NCBI GenBank assembly: GCA_023382655.1 | Contig: JAHDWK010000025.1 | Coordinates: 39,101-103,100 of the forward strand | Reading direction: 5' to 3' | Source: Anaerolineae bacterium | GTDB lineage: Bacteria; Chloroflexota; Anaerolineae; Promineifilales; Promineifilaceae | DNA: 64,000 bases | In this document: piece by piece, positions 16,481 to 24,475 of the stretch | Layout: every line of letters starts with the position of its first letter | Position numbering within the stretch: the first letter of the stretch is position 1 | Notes under the pieces: generated by a model | Database searches by the model: none | Seen by the model: only the letters and a program-made list of their open reading frames with translations | Told to the model about the DNA's origin: nothing | Translations under genes and position numbers: made by a program

Positions 16481-16549
16481 CAGTAAGCAGTGGGCAATAA
16501 GCAGTGAGCAGCTCAGGAATACTGCTTACTGCTTACTGCCCACCGCTCA
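16481..16549 (-). repeat. Stop-anchored heptamer array with complementary arm after purC
   Basis: Minus strand, 7-nt units TGAGCGG, TGGGCAG and then two TAAGCAG. After a short turn the complementary CTGCTCACTGCTTATTGC-type arm follows. The TGA of the first unit (16547-16549) is the purC stop codon. Confidence 0.85.
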
Positions 16550-17527
16550 CTCTCCATATAAATTACGTCTAATGCGCTCTATGGCCGGTTGTTCACCGGG
16601 GACAAACGAGTTGCCGGTTAGCTTCTCGTAGGCGGCGATGTAGCGGGCGGCGATTTGGGCGATGAAGTCGGGCGGCATGGCGGGCGGCGTGCCGTCGCCG
16701 CGGTAGCCCTGGGCGGCGTACCATTTGCGCATGAACTCCTTGTCGAAGTTTTCCGGCTCAGCGTCAGGCTTAGACCTGACAGGTTTCAAAAACCTGCCAG
16801 GTCTATAGGTGTCGGCCACCCAATAACGGCTGGAATCAGGTGTGTGGATTTCATCAATGAGGGTCAATTTGCCCTCCACCAGCCCCATTTCGTATTTGGT
16901 GTCTACCAGGATGAGGCCGGCCTGGGCGGCGATTTGCTGGCCGAATTGGAAGAGGGCCACGGCCGTTTCCTCAATCTCCATCCACAATTCTCGCGGCAAA
17001 ATCTTCTGCTCCAAAATCTCAGCGCGGGTCAGGGGCGCGTCGTGGCCGCCTTTGGCCGCTTTGGTGGTAGGGGTGATGAGCGGTTCGGGCAGGGGGTCAT
17101 TCTTTTGCAGGCCATCGGGTAAAACAAAACCATACGGCCGTCGCTCTCCCTGTTCATACAAATACCACAACGAAGTCTTAGTGACGCCGGTGATATACCC
17201 CCGCACCACAATCTCCACCGGCAGCGGTTCCGCTTCGTGGGCAATGGTCACATTGGGGTCGGGCACACTGATGACGTGGTTGCGGGCAATGTGCCCCGTT
17301 TGGGCAAACCACCAGGCGCTCAACTGGTTGAGTACCTGTCCTTTGTAGGGAATCAGCCCCAAGACCATGTCAAAGGCCGAAATACGGTCGGTCGTGATGA
17401 GGGTGCGACGGCCGTGCCCCACATACACATCCCGCACCTTCCCCTCATACTTCGCCCCTAACTCTGGAAAATCCGTCCCCGTCAGGCAGTGGGGGATGGC
17501 CGCTAAAAGTTCATCGTGAGTTAACAT
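16547..17527 (-). CDS. purC: SAICAR synthase
   Basis: 326 residues. ATP-dependent joining of aspartate to CAIR. Motifs: GKVRDVYVG, TTDRISAFDMVLG, the VVRGYITG segment, TPTTKAAKGGHDAPL and LVDTKYEMGLVEGKLTLIDEIHTPDSSRYW. It belongs to the longer, yeast Ade1-like class rather than the short E. coli form. Between DTY and DAEPENFDKEF there is an extra stretch (RPGRFLKPVRSK) encoded by an imperfect 15-bp palindrome at 16772-16804, a dispersed-repeat insertion read in frame. The stop codon is part of a heptamer array. The start lies 3 bases after the purL stop, so the two genes are surely co-transcribed. Confidence 0.96.
   Translation of the reverse strand: MLTHDELLAAIPHCLTGTDFPELGAKYEGKVRDVYVGHGRRTLITTDRISAFDMVLGLIPYKGQVLNQLSAWWFAQTGHIARNHVISVPDPNVTIAHEAEPLPVEIVVRGYITGVTKTSLWYLYEQGERRPYGFVLPDGLQKNDPLPEPLITPTTKAAKGGHDAPLTRAEILEQKILPRELWMEIEETAVALFQFGQQIAAQAGLILVDTKYEMGLVEGKLTLIDEIHTPDSSRYWVADTYRPGRFLKPVRSKPDAEPENFDKEFMRKWYAAQGYRGDGTPPAMPPDFIAQIAARYIAAYEKLTGNSFVPGEQPAIERIRRNLYGE
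16772..16804. repeat. Palindromic AGACCTGACAGGTTT element inside purC
   Basis: AGACCTGACAGGTTT at 16772-16786 pairs with 16790-16804 (14 of 15 positions, one A/C mismatch) around a 3-base loop. The same kind of palindrome is a familiar intergenic repeat in Chloroflexota and Bacteroidota genomes (recalled, not searched). Here it lies in the coding sequence of purC without breaking the frame. Confidence 0.8.
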
Positions 17528-17529
17528 AA

Positions 17530-20500
17530 TTACGCCCTTTTGATCCCATTCTCAAACAATCGCAGCCCCAACATGCCCCGCTCACCGCGATGGACGCGGG
17601 GGTGCTGCCAGGGGAAAATGTGGTTTTCCGGGTGCGGCATCAGTCCCAGCACATTACCCGCCGGGTTGCACAAGGCGGCGATGGCTAGGATGGAACCGTT
17701 GGGGTTGTGGGGGTAATCTGTGATGCGTGATGCGTAATGCGTGATGCGTGATGCGTTTACAGCATACGGCTCACGGATTACGGTATACGTCAGGGGGACA
17801 AGATTTTGCGCTTGCAGCATCATCGCCGTCGCTTCGTCCTGCGCCGCCAGGCGGCCTTCGCCGTGCGCTACCGGGCAATAGATAGGTTCATCCAGCCCTT
17901 GTGTAAACAGGCTGGGGCTGGCTGGATTGGGCTGCAAGTACACCCAGCGGCACTCGAATTGCCCGGAGCGGTTGAAGGTCAGTGTGACTTCTCTTTCTTC
18001 TTCTTTACCCCTTTCCAAACTTTGCGCCCTTTGCGCCAAAACCCCCGGCAACAAACCCGCTTTGACCAGTGTTTGAAAGCCGTTGCAGATGCCCAAAACC
18101 GGACGGCCGTCGGCCACAAATCGCGCCAACGCTTCCCCAAACTCATACCGCAAATCCAGCGCCCACAACACGCCCGCCCCCAAATCGTCGCCATAGGAAA
18201 ACCCCCCCGGAATCACCAGCATATGGTAATCGGCCAGCCGCCGCTCCCCGGCCAGCCGCCGCTCCCCGGCCAACAACTGGTTCATATGCACAATTTCCGG
18301 TTCGCCGCCCGCCAACTGGCAGGCCAACGCCGCGTCGTGGTCGCGGTTGCTGCCGTTGGCGTGCAAGATCAAGACCCTGACAGGGTGAAGGGGTGACAGG
18401 GTGACACGGTGACGCAGTGATTGGGCAGCATTTATCACCTTGTCACCTTGCCACCGTCCGATTGTTGCAATCGGCGTCACCTTGTCATTCGCCACGCCAC
18501 GCCATGCCTCCTCCATTTCGGCAATGGATAACGAGAAGAGCGGTTCACCGGTACGGCCGTTCACCACCAACGCATCTCCCCCTACCACACCAATACACTC
18601 GGCCGGTTCGTCGTCCATGATGGCGCGGAAAGCGGCCTCGTCCTCCGGCCGGATTTCCACCAGGAAACGGCTCAGCGATTCCGAGAATAGAATGACCTCG
18701 TCACTGGCATAGTTCGCATGATAATCGCGGGGAATCCGCATCAATTGGGCTTCCAGACCCAGACCGCCAGCAATGCACATTTCCGCCAGTGCCACCACCA
18801 CGCCCCCTTCGGCGCAGTCGTGACATGCCTGCACCAGTCCAGCCTGTATAGCCCGATGTAAACGTCGCATCCGTTCCAGGCTCTCTTTCACCGGTGCTGG
18901 CGGGCTATTATTGCCCTCGCTGGCAGGGCCGCCCACCAGATTGAAATGGCTGCCACCCATCTCAGCGCGGGTGTCGCCCACTACAAGGAGGAAGTTGCCC
19001 GCCTGCTTCAAATCCATCGTCACCGTCTTGCTCACATCGGGCACAATGCCCAGGGCGGAGATGAGCAGGGTACCAGGAATGGCGTGTTTTTCGCCGTCCG
19101 CGCCGGTGTATTCGTTGTTCAGGCTATCCTTACCGGAGACAAAGGGCGCGCCAAAAGCCACCGCCGCGTCGTAACAGCCCTGCGCGCAGCGCACCAACGC
19201 CCCCAACCGGTCCGGCAAATTGGGGTTGCCCCAACAGAAGTTGTCCAAAATCGCCACCTGGTCGGGGTCAGCGCCAACGGCCGTCACATTCCGCATGGCC
19301 TCATCCACCACCGCCCAGGCCATGTGGTACGGGTCTGCATAGTGGGGGTTGATGCCGTTGGATAAGGCGACGCCTTTTTGAATTAGGGATTGTGAATTAG
19401 GAATTATGAATTGGGAATTTTGGGGGACGAGGACGGTGGCGTCAGACGGGCCATGATTGTGTGTGCCGGTGAGCGGCTTCACGGCCGTGCCCCCCTGCAC
19501 CTCATGGTCATACCGGCGAATCACCTCTTCTTTGGAGCGAATCGTTGGATGAGCCAACAGCAGCAAGAGCGTTTGTGACAAGGTGACATGGTGAAGGGGT
19601 GACACGGTGACATTGCTCGTCATCCTGTCACCTTGCCACCCTGTCACCTTGTCACCAGGCCAAACGGCCGTCAGGTGCCGCGTGGGAATGCCGTCGTGCA
19701 AAAAATCGGCCGTCAGGTCGGCCACAATGCGGTCGCCATAACGAATGGTGAGACGGCCGTCGCCCGTAAATGTGCCCAACACAATCGCCTCCACATCCTG
19801 CCCGGCGCAAATGGCTTGCAGACGGGGCAGATGGGCGGGCGGCACGGCCAACACCATACGCTCCTGCGCTTCGCTCAGCCACATCTCCCAGGGGCGCAGG
19901 CCGGGATACTTCAAGGTGATGGCTTGTAGCTGGATGGCCGCGCCCGTCTCCTTGGCCATCTCGCCGACGGCCGAGGAAAAGCCGCCCGCGCCGCAGTCGG
20001 TGATGGCCGAATACAGCTTTTCATCACGGGCGCGCAGGATCACTTCCTGCACCTGTTTTTCCATGATGGGGTTGCCAATTTGCACGGCCGTACCCGCAAT
20101 CTCGCTGGTCGCCGTGTCCATTTCCATGCTGGAAAAAGTCGCGCCGCGTAATCCATCTCGCCCGGTGCGCCCGCCAATGGCGACGACAAGATCACCGCGT
20201 TGCACGGCCGTGACATGCGCCCCGTGCGGCAAAATCCCCACGCAGCCACAATACACCAGCGGGTTGGCCGTATAGCCGGGATGATAATGAATCGAACCGT
20301 TCACCGTGGGGATGCCCATTTTGTTGCCATAATCCTCAATGCCGTGAATCACGCCATCGGCAATGCGGCGGGGATGCAATACCCCGGCGGGCAAATCGTC
20401 ATGCGCCATGTCCGGCAGGCCAAAACAGAGGACATCGGTATTGGCAATGGGGCGGGCGCTGACGCCCAATACATCCCGTACCACGCCGCCCACGCCCGTG

Positions 20501-21459
20501 TTGGCCCCGCCAAACGGCTCCAGCGCGGAGGGGTGGTTGTGCGTCTCCACCTTAAACGCCAGATCAAACTGTTCGTCAAAGGCGATGATGCCCGCATTGT
20601 CTACAAAGGCAGACAAAACCCAGGGTTTGTCTACTTTCTCGGTGGCGGCGCGGATATAGGTGTTGAGCAGGCCGTTGATCGTCTCTTTGCCGTCTGGCCC
20701 CTCATACTCAATGATGGCTTTGAACGTTTTGTGGACGCAGTGTTCGCTCCACGTCTGCGCCAACATTTCCAGTTCCACATCGGTGGCGGCCCGCCCTTCG
20801 CTGCGGTAATACGATTGGATGGCCTGCATTTCAGCCAGGTCCATGGAGAGCCGTCGTTCGCGGCTGATGGTTAGCAGTTCGCTGTCGTCCGCTTCACGCA
20901 GGTCAATTAACTCCACCGTGTCGTCGGCCATTTGGGCAGCGACAAAGGGGGGCTGAATGGGCCGGCCGATGGCAAAGTGCTGGATGACGGGGTTGGCTAA
21001 CAGTTCGGCAGCGAGGGTGTGCACGGCCGTGTCATCCAATGCCCCCGCCACTTCATACCGCTGCCCCGTAGCCGCCCGCTGAATACCTTCAATGCCAATG
21101 AGCCGCGCCGCCCGCACCAGATTATCGGCCGGCGGGTCCGTCACGCCGGGATGCAGCCTCACTTCAATGGTCAATGGCAACTGCTCACTGCCCACTGCTA
21201 ACCGCTCACTGCCCACTGCCCACTGCTCACTGACAGTCACTCGTTCCGTCACCGGATCAGCCAAAACCTCGCGCCCAATCCGCTCCACTTCTTCAGTCGT
21301 AAGATGGCCTTGAATGAAGTAGAGGCGGCTGGGATAACAGGCGGTTAAGCCGCCCAGCCCCAGTTGGTGCGCCGTTTTGACCAGTTTGTCGCTGCTGCGT
21401 TTGGTGCGGGGGTGGACTTCCAGGCGGTAGACGGCCGTTGTATCACTGTTTCCAGACAT
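17530..21459 (-). CDS. purL: Phosphoribosylformylglycinamidine synthase, PurS-PurS-PurL-PurQ fusion
   Basis: 1,309 residues. Converts FGAR plus glutamine to FGAM. Domains: a PurS-like unit at residues ~10-75 (YRLEVHPRTKRSS), a second PurS-like unit at ~95-170 (IEVRLHPGVTDPPADN), a PurL synthetase core from ~190 (LAQTWSEHCVHKTF; later GIPTVNGS and VSGKDSLNNEY), and a C-terminal PurQ-type glutaminase from ~1,045 (VIPGGFSYGDDLGAG, catalytic Cys1125 in GICNGFQ, and GLMPHPENH). The core resembles small PurL, so this looks like a fusion of the usual separate PurS, PurL and PurQ. At least five in-frame repeat arrays interrupt it at residues ~73-94, ~601-628, ~679-694, ~990-1028 and ~1235-1250. GAGG lies 7 bases before the ATG. 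First gene of the pur cluster. Confidence 0.95.
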   Translation of the reverse strand: MSGNSDTTAVYRLEVHPRTKRSSDKLVKTAHQLGLGGLTACYPSRLYFIQGHLTTEEVERIGREVLADPVTERVTVSEQWAVGSERLAVGSEQLPLTIEVRLHPGVTDPPADNLVRAARLIGIEGIQRAATGQRYEVAGALDDTAVHTLAAELLANPVIQHFAIGRPIQPPFVAAQMADDTVELIDLREADDSELLTISRERRLSMDLAEMQAIQSYYRSEGRAATDVELEMLAQTWSEHCVHKTFKAIIEYEGPDGKETINGLLNTYIRAATEKVDKPWVLSAFVDNAGIIAFDEQFDLAFKVETHNHPSALEPFGGANTGVGGVVRDVLGVSARPIANTDVLCFGLPDMAHDDLPAGVLHPRRIADGVIHGIEDYGNKMGIPTVNGSIHYHPGYTANPLVYCGCVGILPHGAHVTAVQRGDLVVAIGGRTGRDGLRGATFSSMEMDTATSEIAGTAVQIGNPIMEKQVQEVILRARDEKLYSAITDCGAGGFSSAVGEMAKETGAAIQLQAITLKYPGLRPWEMWLSEAQERMVLAVPPAHLPRLQAICAGQDVEAIVLGTFTGDGRLTIRYGDRIVADLTADFLHDGIPTRHLTAVWPGDKVTGWQGDRMTSNVTVSPLHHVTLSQTLLLLLAHPTIRSKEEVIRRYDHEVQGGTAVKPLTGTHNHGPSDATVLVPQNSQFIIPNSQSLIQKGVALSNGINPHYADPYHMAWAVVDEAMRNVTAVGADPDQVAILDNFCWGNPNLPDRLGALVRCAQGCYDAAVAFGAPFVSGKDSLNNEYTGADGEKHAIPGTLLISALGIVPDVSKTVTMDLKQAGNFLLVVGDTRAEMGGSHFNLVGGPASEGNNSPPAPVKESLERMRRLHRAIQAGLVQACHDCAEGGVVVALAEMCIAGGLGLEAQLMRIPRDYHANYASDEVILFSESLSRFLVEIRPEDEAAFRAIMDDEPAECIGVVGGDALVVNGRTGEPLFSLSIAEMEEAWRGVANDKVTPIATIGRWQGDKVINAAQSLRHRVTLSPLHPVRVLILHANGSNRDHDAALACQLAGGEPEIVHMNQLLAGERRLAGERRLADYHMLVIPGGFSYGDDLGAGVLWALDLRYEFGEALARFVADGRPVLGICNGFQTLVKAGLLPGVLAQRAQSLERGKEEEREVTLTFNRSGQFECRWVYLQPNPASPSLFTQGLDEPIYCPVAHGEGRLAAQDEATAMMLQAQNLVPLTYTVIREPYAVNASRITHYASRITDYPHNPNGSILAIAALCNPAGNVLGLMPHPENHIFPWQHPRVHRGERGMLGLRLFENGIKRA
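17711..17755 (-). repeat. GTGATGC heptamer array inside purL (PurQ part)
   Basis: Five near-perfect 7-nt units of GTGATGC or GTAATGC on the plus strand, followed by the related GGATTACGG sequence. On the minus strand they encode NASRITHYASRIT, between two conserved parts of the glutaminase domain. The frame stays open. Confidence 0.8.
18376..18488 (-). repeat. GGTGACAA octamer array inside purL at the PurL/PurQ junction
   Basis: Plus strand units GTGACAGG, GTGACACG and GTGACGCA, followed after ~40 bases by complementary CACCTTGT and CACCTTGC units. On the minus strand they encode GDKVINAAQSLRHRVTLSPL, directly before the first strand of the PurQ domain (VRVLILHANGS). It therefore acts as the inter-domain linker. 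Confidence 0.8.
19377..19425 (-). repeat. GAATTATGAATT-type repeat inside purL
   Basis: AT-rich repeated GAATTAGG / GAATTATG units on the plus strand encode QNSQFIIPNSQSLIQ on the minus strand. They lie between VLVPQ and KGVALSNGINP, within the PurL core. Confidence 0.7.
19574..19656 (-). repeat. GGTGACAA octamer array with complementary arm inside purL
   Basis: Plus strand units GTGACAAG, GTGACATG and GTGACACG, then complementary CACCTTGC and CACCTTGT units after a short turn. They encode GDKVTGWQGDRMTSNVTV on the minus strand, in the middle of the PurL core before the sequence SQTLLLLLAHP. Confidence 0.8.
21176..21236 (-). repeat. TGGGCAG heptamer array inside purL between the two PurS domains
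   Basis: On the minus strand seven consecutive 7-nt units of TGAGCAG, TGGGCAG and TTAGCAG type. They are read in a frame that avoids the TGA/TAG triplets and encode EQWAVGSERLAVGSEQL. They lie exactly between the end of the first and the start of the second PurS-like domain. The unit is the same as in the array after purC. Confidence 0.85.
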
Positions 21460-21533
21460 GCAAATTCCTCAACAAGCTGAGTGCACATCCTCAGACGCGC
21501 ATCTGAAGATGCGCCCTCAGCCGCTACGGCAAC

Positions 21534-21573
21534 AAAATAAAAAACTCCCTTCAACTGTGTGTGATGGGAGTTT
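21534..21573 (-). terminator. Terminator between the hydrolase gene and purL (or purL leader attenuator)
   Basis: On the minus strand AAACTCCC (21566-21573) pairs with GGGAGTTT (21542-21549) around a 16-base loop, followed by TTTTATTTT. It lies about 130 bases after the hydrolase stop and about 75 bases before purL. It may end the upstream gene. Regulated read-through into purL is also possible, but no riboswitch fold was recognised. Confidence 0.6.
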
Positions 21574-21704
21574 GGGTTTGGTAAGTTGTTGGTTTTTTAG
21601 GGTAAATACCCCTCTTCGCCTCTGCAATTGTATCGTGATCGGTTTTGCCTGACATGCGCACAATCGCCCAAAATGAGAGCCGCCTGTCGTTACTTTTGCG
21701 GCAA

Positions 21705-22574
21705 TCAAGCAGTGGGTTGGCGCAGCGCAGAGCGTTCATAGACAAAATCGAAGGCCATTTTCCACACAATTTCATGCACGGGATCAAACGGCCGCATCAA
21801 TTCATGGCCGGATTCGGGGAAGAATTTAATCTTTTTGTCCGTCCCTGGCAGCACTGCGTGCAGCTGTTCGACGCTGCCGGGCTTGACGGCCGGGTCATGG
21901 CCGCCATGAAAGGTGATGGTGGGGATGGCAAGTTGGGGGAAGAGGGTACGGCCGTATTCCGCCATCTTTAACATTTCCACTACCGCCGCCACCGGTAAAC
22001 GGGTCATTTCCGGGATGCGTTTTTGCACGTCTGGGTCGTCCAGGTCTAAATCGGGGTAAAAATCCTGTACCCGTTCCCGCACCAGCCGCCTCATGCTTCT
22101 GCTGGGCATTTTGGCCGGGTAAAACCAGGTCATAAAGGGACGCAGCAGTTTCATCACCGCCAACCGGTTATCCGGTGAATCATAGAGGGGAGTCAGCATA
22201 ACCAGACCGCGTACATCCTGATTTTGCAGCGCCAGATGCGCCCCCAATACGGTCCCCATCGAGTGCCCCATCAGGAAAACTTCATCACATAACGTGCGGA
22301 TATGGATCAGACTCTCTTCGGCAGCGGCGATCCAGTCTTGCCGGGTGTATCCCTTCAATTTGTCTGGCCAATGCCCATGCCCCGGCAATAAAGGGCAATG
22401 TACGGTAATGCCATGTTGGGCCAGATAGCGCGCCATGGGGTGCGAACTGAGGGGGCTACCCATAAAACCGTGCAACATGAGAATACCGACACGGCCGTTG
22501 GCGCTGCTGCTTTGGGCGATTTCGGTATAAGGCAGACGATCTTCGGGAACGGGATAATCAGGTTGAAAAGGCAT
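21705..22574 (-). CDS. Alpha/beta hydrolase (carboxylesterase / monoacylglycerol-lipase type)
   Basis: 289 residues, cytosolic. Typical fold order: LHGFMGSPLSS with the oxyanion hole, LLPGHGHWPDKL, the nucleophile Ser in MGHSMGT (G-x-S-x-G), Asp in GGHDPAV, and His in SGHELMRP. A helical lid with YPAKMPSRSMRR lies between the nucleophile and the acid. The first ATG (22574) is preceded by a weak GGAAAAAG sequence. The gene precedes purL on the same strand, but a terminator separates them. The substrate is not predictable from sequence. Confidence 0.88.
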   Translation of the reverse strand: MPFQPDYPVPEDRLPYTEIAQSSSANGRVGILMLHGFMGSPLSSHPMARYLAQHGITVHCPLLPGHGHWPDKLKGYTRQDWIAAAEESLIHIRTLCDEVFLMGHSMGTVLGAHLALQNQDVRGLVMLTPLYDSPDNRLAVMKLLRPFMTWFYPAKMPSRSMRRLVRERVQDFYPDLDLDDPDVQKRIPEMTRLPVAAVVEMLKMAEYGRTLFPQLAIPTITFHGGHDPAVKPGSVEQLHAVLPGTDKKIKFFPESGHELMRPFDPVHEIVWKMAFDFVYERSALRQPTA

Positions 22575-22703
22575 ATCACTTTTTCCTGCCAGGATGGACT
22601 CAACGTTCCGTCATCCAGATTGGTTTAATCTCCAAGATTGAAGCAATCTATAACAGGTAAAAGTATATAAAGAAGGGATACCGGCGGCAAACACAAAAAT
22701 AGA

Positions 22704-23261
22704 CTATTTGAGGATGGTCAATAGAGCCAGAGAAATGGTGGTGGCGTGACTGATGCTGGCGATACGGCCGTCTAACAAAGCATAACGCAACTCTTTAAGG
22801 GGAATCCATTGGGCTGCTGACGATGCAGTCTGGGGAATGAGTGCGGCGGTTTGTTTGACTTTTTGGGCGCAGAAGAAGTGACCTGCCCCCACATAACCGC
22901 ATGAATCGCTGAGATAACTGCTGAGGTACGTCCAATCATTGGTCACATAGCCGGTGTGGGCATGCAAGATGCGCTGCACGGCCGTGAGGGGGTTTTCGTC
23001 CTGCTCGATCCCACCGCCGATCAACTGCCAGCAAATACGGCCTGAATAAAGATTAGGCGTCGGCAAAATGAGGACTTCTTTTGCTTCGTTTAGGATAAGC
23101 GCGTTGACATAATCGCTCGCACACTTAGGTTGCGGTGACCGTGCATTTTCAAAGTCTGACAATGGAACTGCGTCCACCGTGTCGGTTACGAATGGCTTGG
23201 GCACATCTATGGTTGCGGCAAATCCTTTCAAACTGGCCTGGTCAGTTACTCCCTCTGTCAT
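22704..23261 (-). CDS. Nudix-fold protein with degenerate catalytic box
   Basis: 185 residues. The order of beta strands and the segments YVNALILNEAKEVLIL, GGGIEQDENP and AAQWIPLKELRYALLDGRI follow a Nudix hydrolase. However, the box that should read G-x5-E-x7-RE-x2-EE-x-G reads GIEQDENPLTAVQRILHAHTGY, so the Arg-Glu and Glu-Glu metal ligands are missing. It is probably not a pyrophosphohydrolase and may bind a nucleotide as a sensor, or be decaying. The N-terminal 40 residues are not recognisable. The start at 23261 is the first ATG after a stop and lacks a clear ribosome site. Confidence 0.7.
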   Translation of the reverse strand: MTEGVTDQASLKGFAATIDVPKPFVTDTVDAVPLSDFENARSPQPKCASDYVNALILNEAKEVLILPTPNLYSGRICWQLIGGGIEQDENPLTAVQRILHAHTGYVTNDWTYLSSYLSDSCGYVGAGHFFCAQKVKQTAALIPQTASSAAQWIPLKELRYALLDGRIASISHATTISLALLTILK

Positions 23262-23722
23262 TTTGTTTTACCTACCTTGCCTTACTTACAGTACAGGGCT
23301 ACTCTGGACAATGAGTTTGCCAAACTAAAGTTACAATTAAAGTTTCGTTAGTAGCATCAGACAGGAAACACAGGCAGTAGTCCAGAGCTTGTCGTAAGAA
23401 CGTGAGCGAGAGGGATCGGCTACGGCCGTTACGATAAACCGAAGCGTGAATACCTTCCGGTAAATCGGCAAACGTGGCGTTCTAGACAGAAAAAAAGGGC
23501 TGGGTTATACTTTGCGTCAGCCGAACGAAAAGTAATCATCAGCAAAATATCAGGAAATAACCCGGCAGCCAGCAGGGTATTGTTTTTATCATTCGTGGGG
23601 CAGCATATTCTGGCGATAGCACTAGAATCTTAGACAAATCCATCAGAATAGATTGTTTCTCAATTTAGTAGAACCATAGTGGAAAGGATGATGGCATAGC
23701 ATCATCTGTCGGAGAGTTTGTC
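23262..23722. other. 461-base spacer between divergent Nudix and greA genes
   Basis: No open frame of note. It holds one ACGGCCGT octamer (near 23423), a candidate plus-strand promoter at 23483-23511, a 7-bp hairpin at 23687-23706 (GATGATG with CATCATC) just before the greA ribosome site, and a GGAGAG site at 23711-23716. No riboswitch or RNA gene was recognised. Confidence 0.6.
23483..23511 (+). promoter_or_regulatory. Candidate sigma70-type promoter for greA
   Basis: TAGACA, 17 bases, TATACT. It would give a ~205-base leader before greA that includes the 7-bp hairpin just ahead of the ribosome site. One mismatch from consensus in each hexamer. Confidence 0.5.
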
Positions 23723-24196
23723 ATGGTCGAACAAGATGTGGTTTATGTAACTGAAGAAGGTCTGCAAAAAATCAAGGAAGAACTGGGCTATTTGAAAGGT
23801 GAAAAGAAACATGAACTGGCGGCTAAATTGGAAGCGGCTATTTCCCAGGGAGATTTGAAGGAAAATGCCGATTATCACGCTGCCAAAGAGGAGCAGGCTT
23901 TTGTGGAGGCCCGCATCAAAGACCTGGAAGATACATTGCGCCGGGGAAAGGTGATTGCCGATGTTGGCCCATCGGATGTGGTGCGGGTGGGCAGCGTGGT
24001 TACGGTGGTGGAAGATGGCTATGACGATGAGGAGACCTACTTTATCGTCGGCGCACACGAAGCAGATCCCAGCAACGGCCGTATCTCCAACGAATCACCC
24101 ATTGGGCAGGCTCTCTTGGGCGCTAAAAGGGGACATGTTGTCTCCGCCAGCACCCCCAGTGGGGTGTTGCGACTGCAAATCAAATCAATCTCCTAG
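23723..24196 (+). CDS. greA: Transcription elongation factor GreA
   Basis: 157 residues, the normal length. GreA rescues backtracked RNA polymerase by stimulating transcript cleavage. The N-terminal coiled coil includes YVTEEGLQKIKEELGYL and the acidic tip region GDLKENADYHAAKEEQ, whose Asp and Glu residues reach the polymerase active site. The C-terminal FKBP-like domain contains VRVGSVVTVVEDGYDDEE and the signature SNESPIGQALLGAKRGHVV. GGAGAG lies six bases before the ATG. A terminator follows directly. It appears to be a single-gene unit. Confidence 0.97.
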   Translation: MVEQDVVYVTEEGLQKIKEELGYLKGEKKHELAAKLEAAISQGDLKENADYHAAKEEQAFVEARIKDLEDTLRRGKVIADVGPSDVVRVGSVVTVVEDGYDDEETYFIVGAHEADPSNGRISNESPIGQALLGAKRGHVVSASTPSGVLRLQIKSIS

Positions 24197-24223
24197 TTCG
24201 TTACCAATAAGGATGCCCCAAGC

Positions 24224-24256
24224 ACGGCCGTTTCCTGGAGACGGTCGTTTTCATTT
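24224..24256 (+). terminator. Terminator of greA built on an ACGGCCGT octamer
   Basis: ACGGCCGT (24224-24231) pairs with ACGGTCGT (24241-24248) over all eight positions (one G-T), with a 9-base loop and then TTTTCATTT. It lies 27 bases after the greA stop. The dispersed octamer thus supplies one arm of a functional-looking terminator. Confidence 0.6.
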
Positions 24257-24475
24257 CCCTCCACCCCAATTCGCCACTTTACCCAAAACGGATTATCATT
24301 CAGCGGGTTTTTATACCCAAAACCATACCCTGACCTATCTTTGAAAATCAAAATCCGCAAAGGGCAAATTCCGTCCTGAACCTACCCAAAATAGCACACT
24401 CTTTTTCTTTATCTTACATCTTTGCCCTCTTTGCATCTTTGCGCCTTTGCGTTGAAATAAAAACAGGAGAAGCTC

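Noticed and set aside
21551..21655. 34-codon frame on the minus strand in the purL leader (MSGKTDHDTIAEAK...)
   Set aside because: No ribosome site, no recognisable family, and its end overlaps the terminator hairpin. It was not strong enough to report as a leader peptide.
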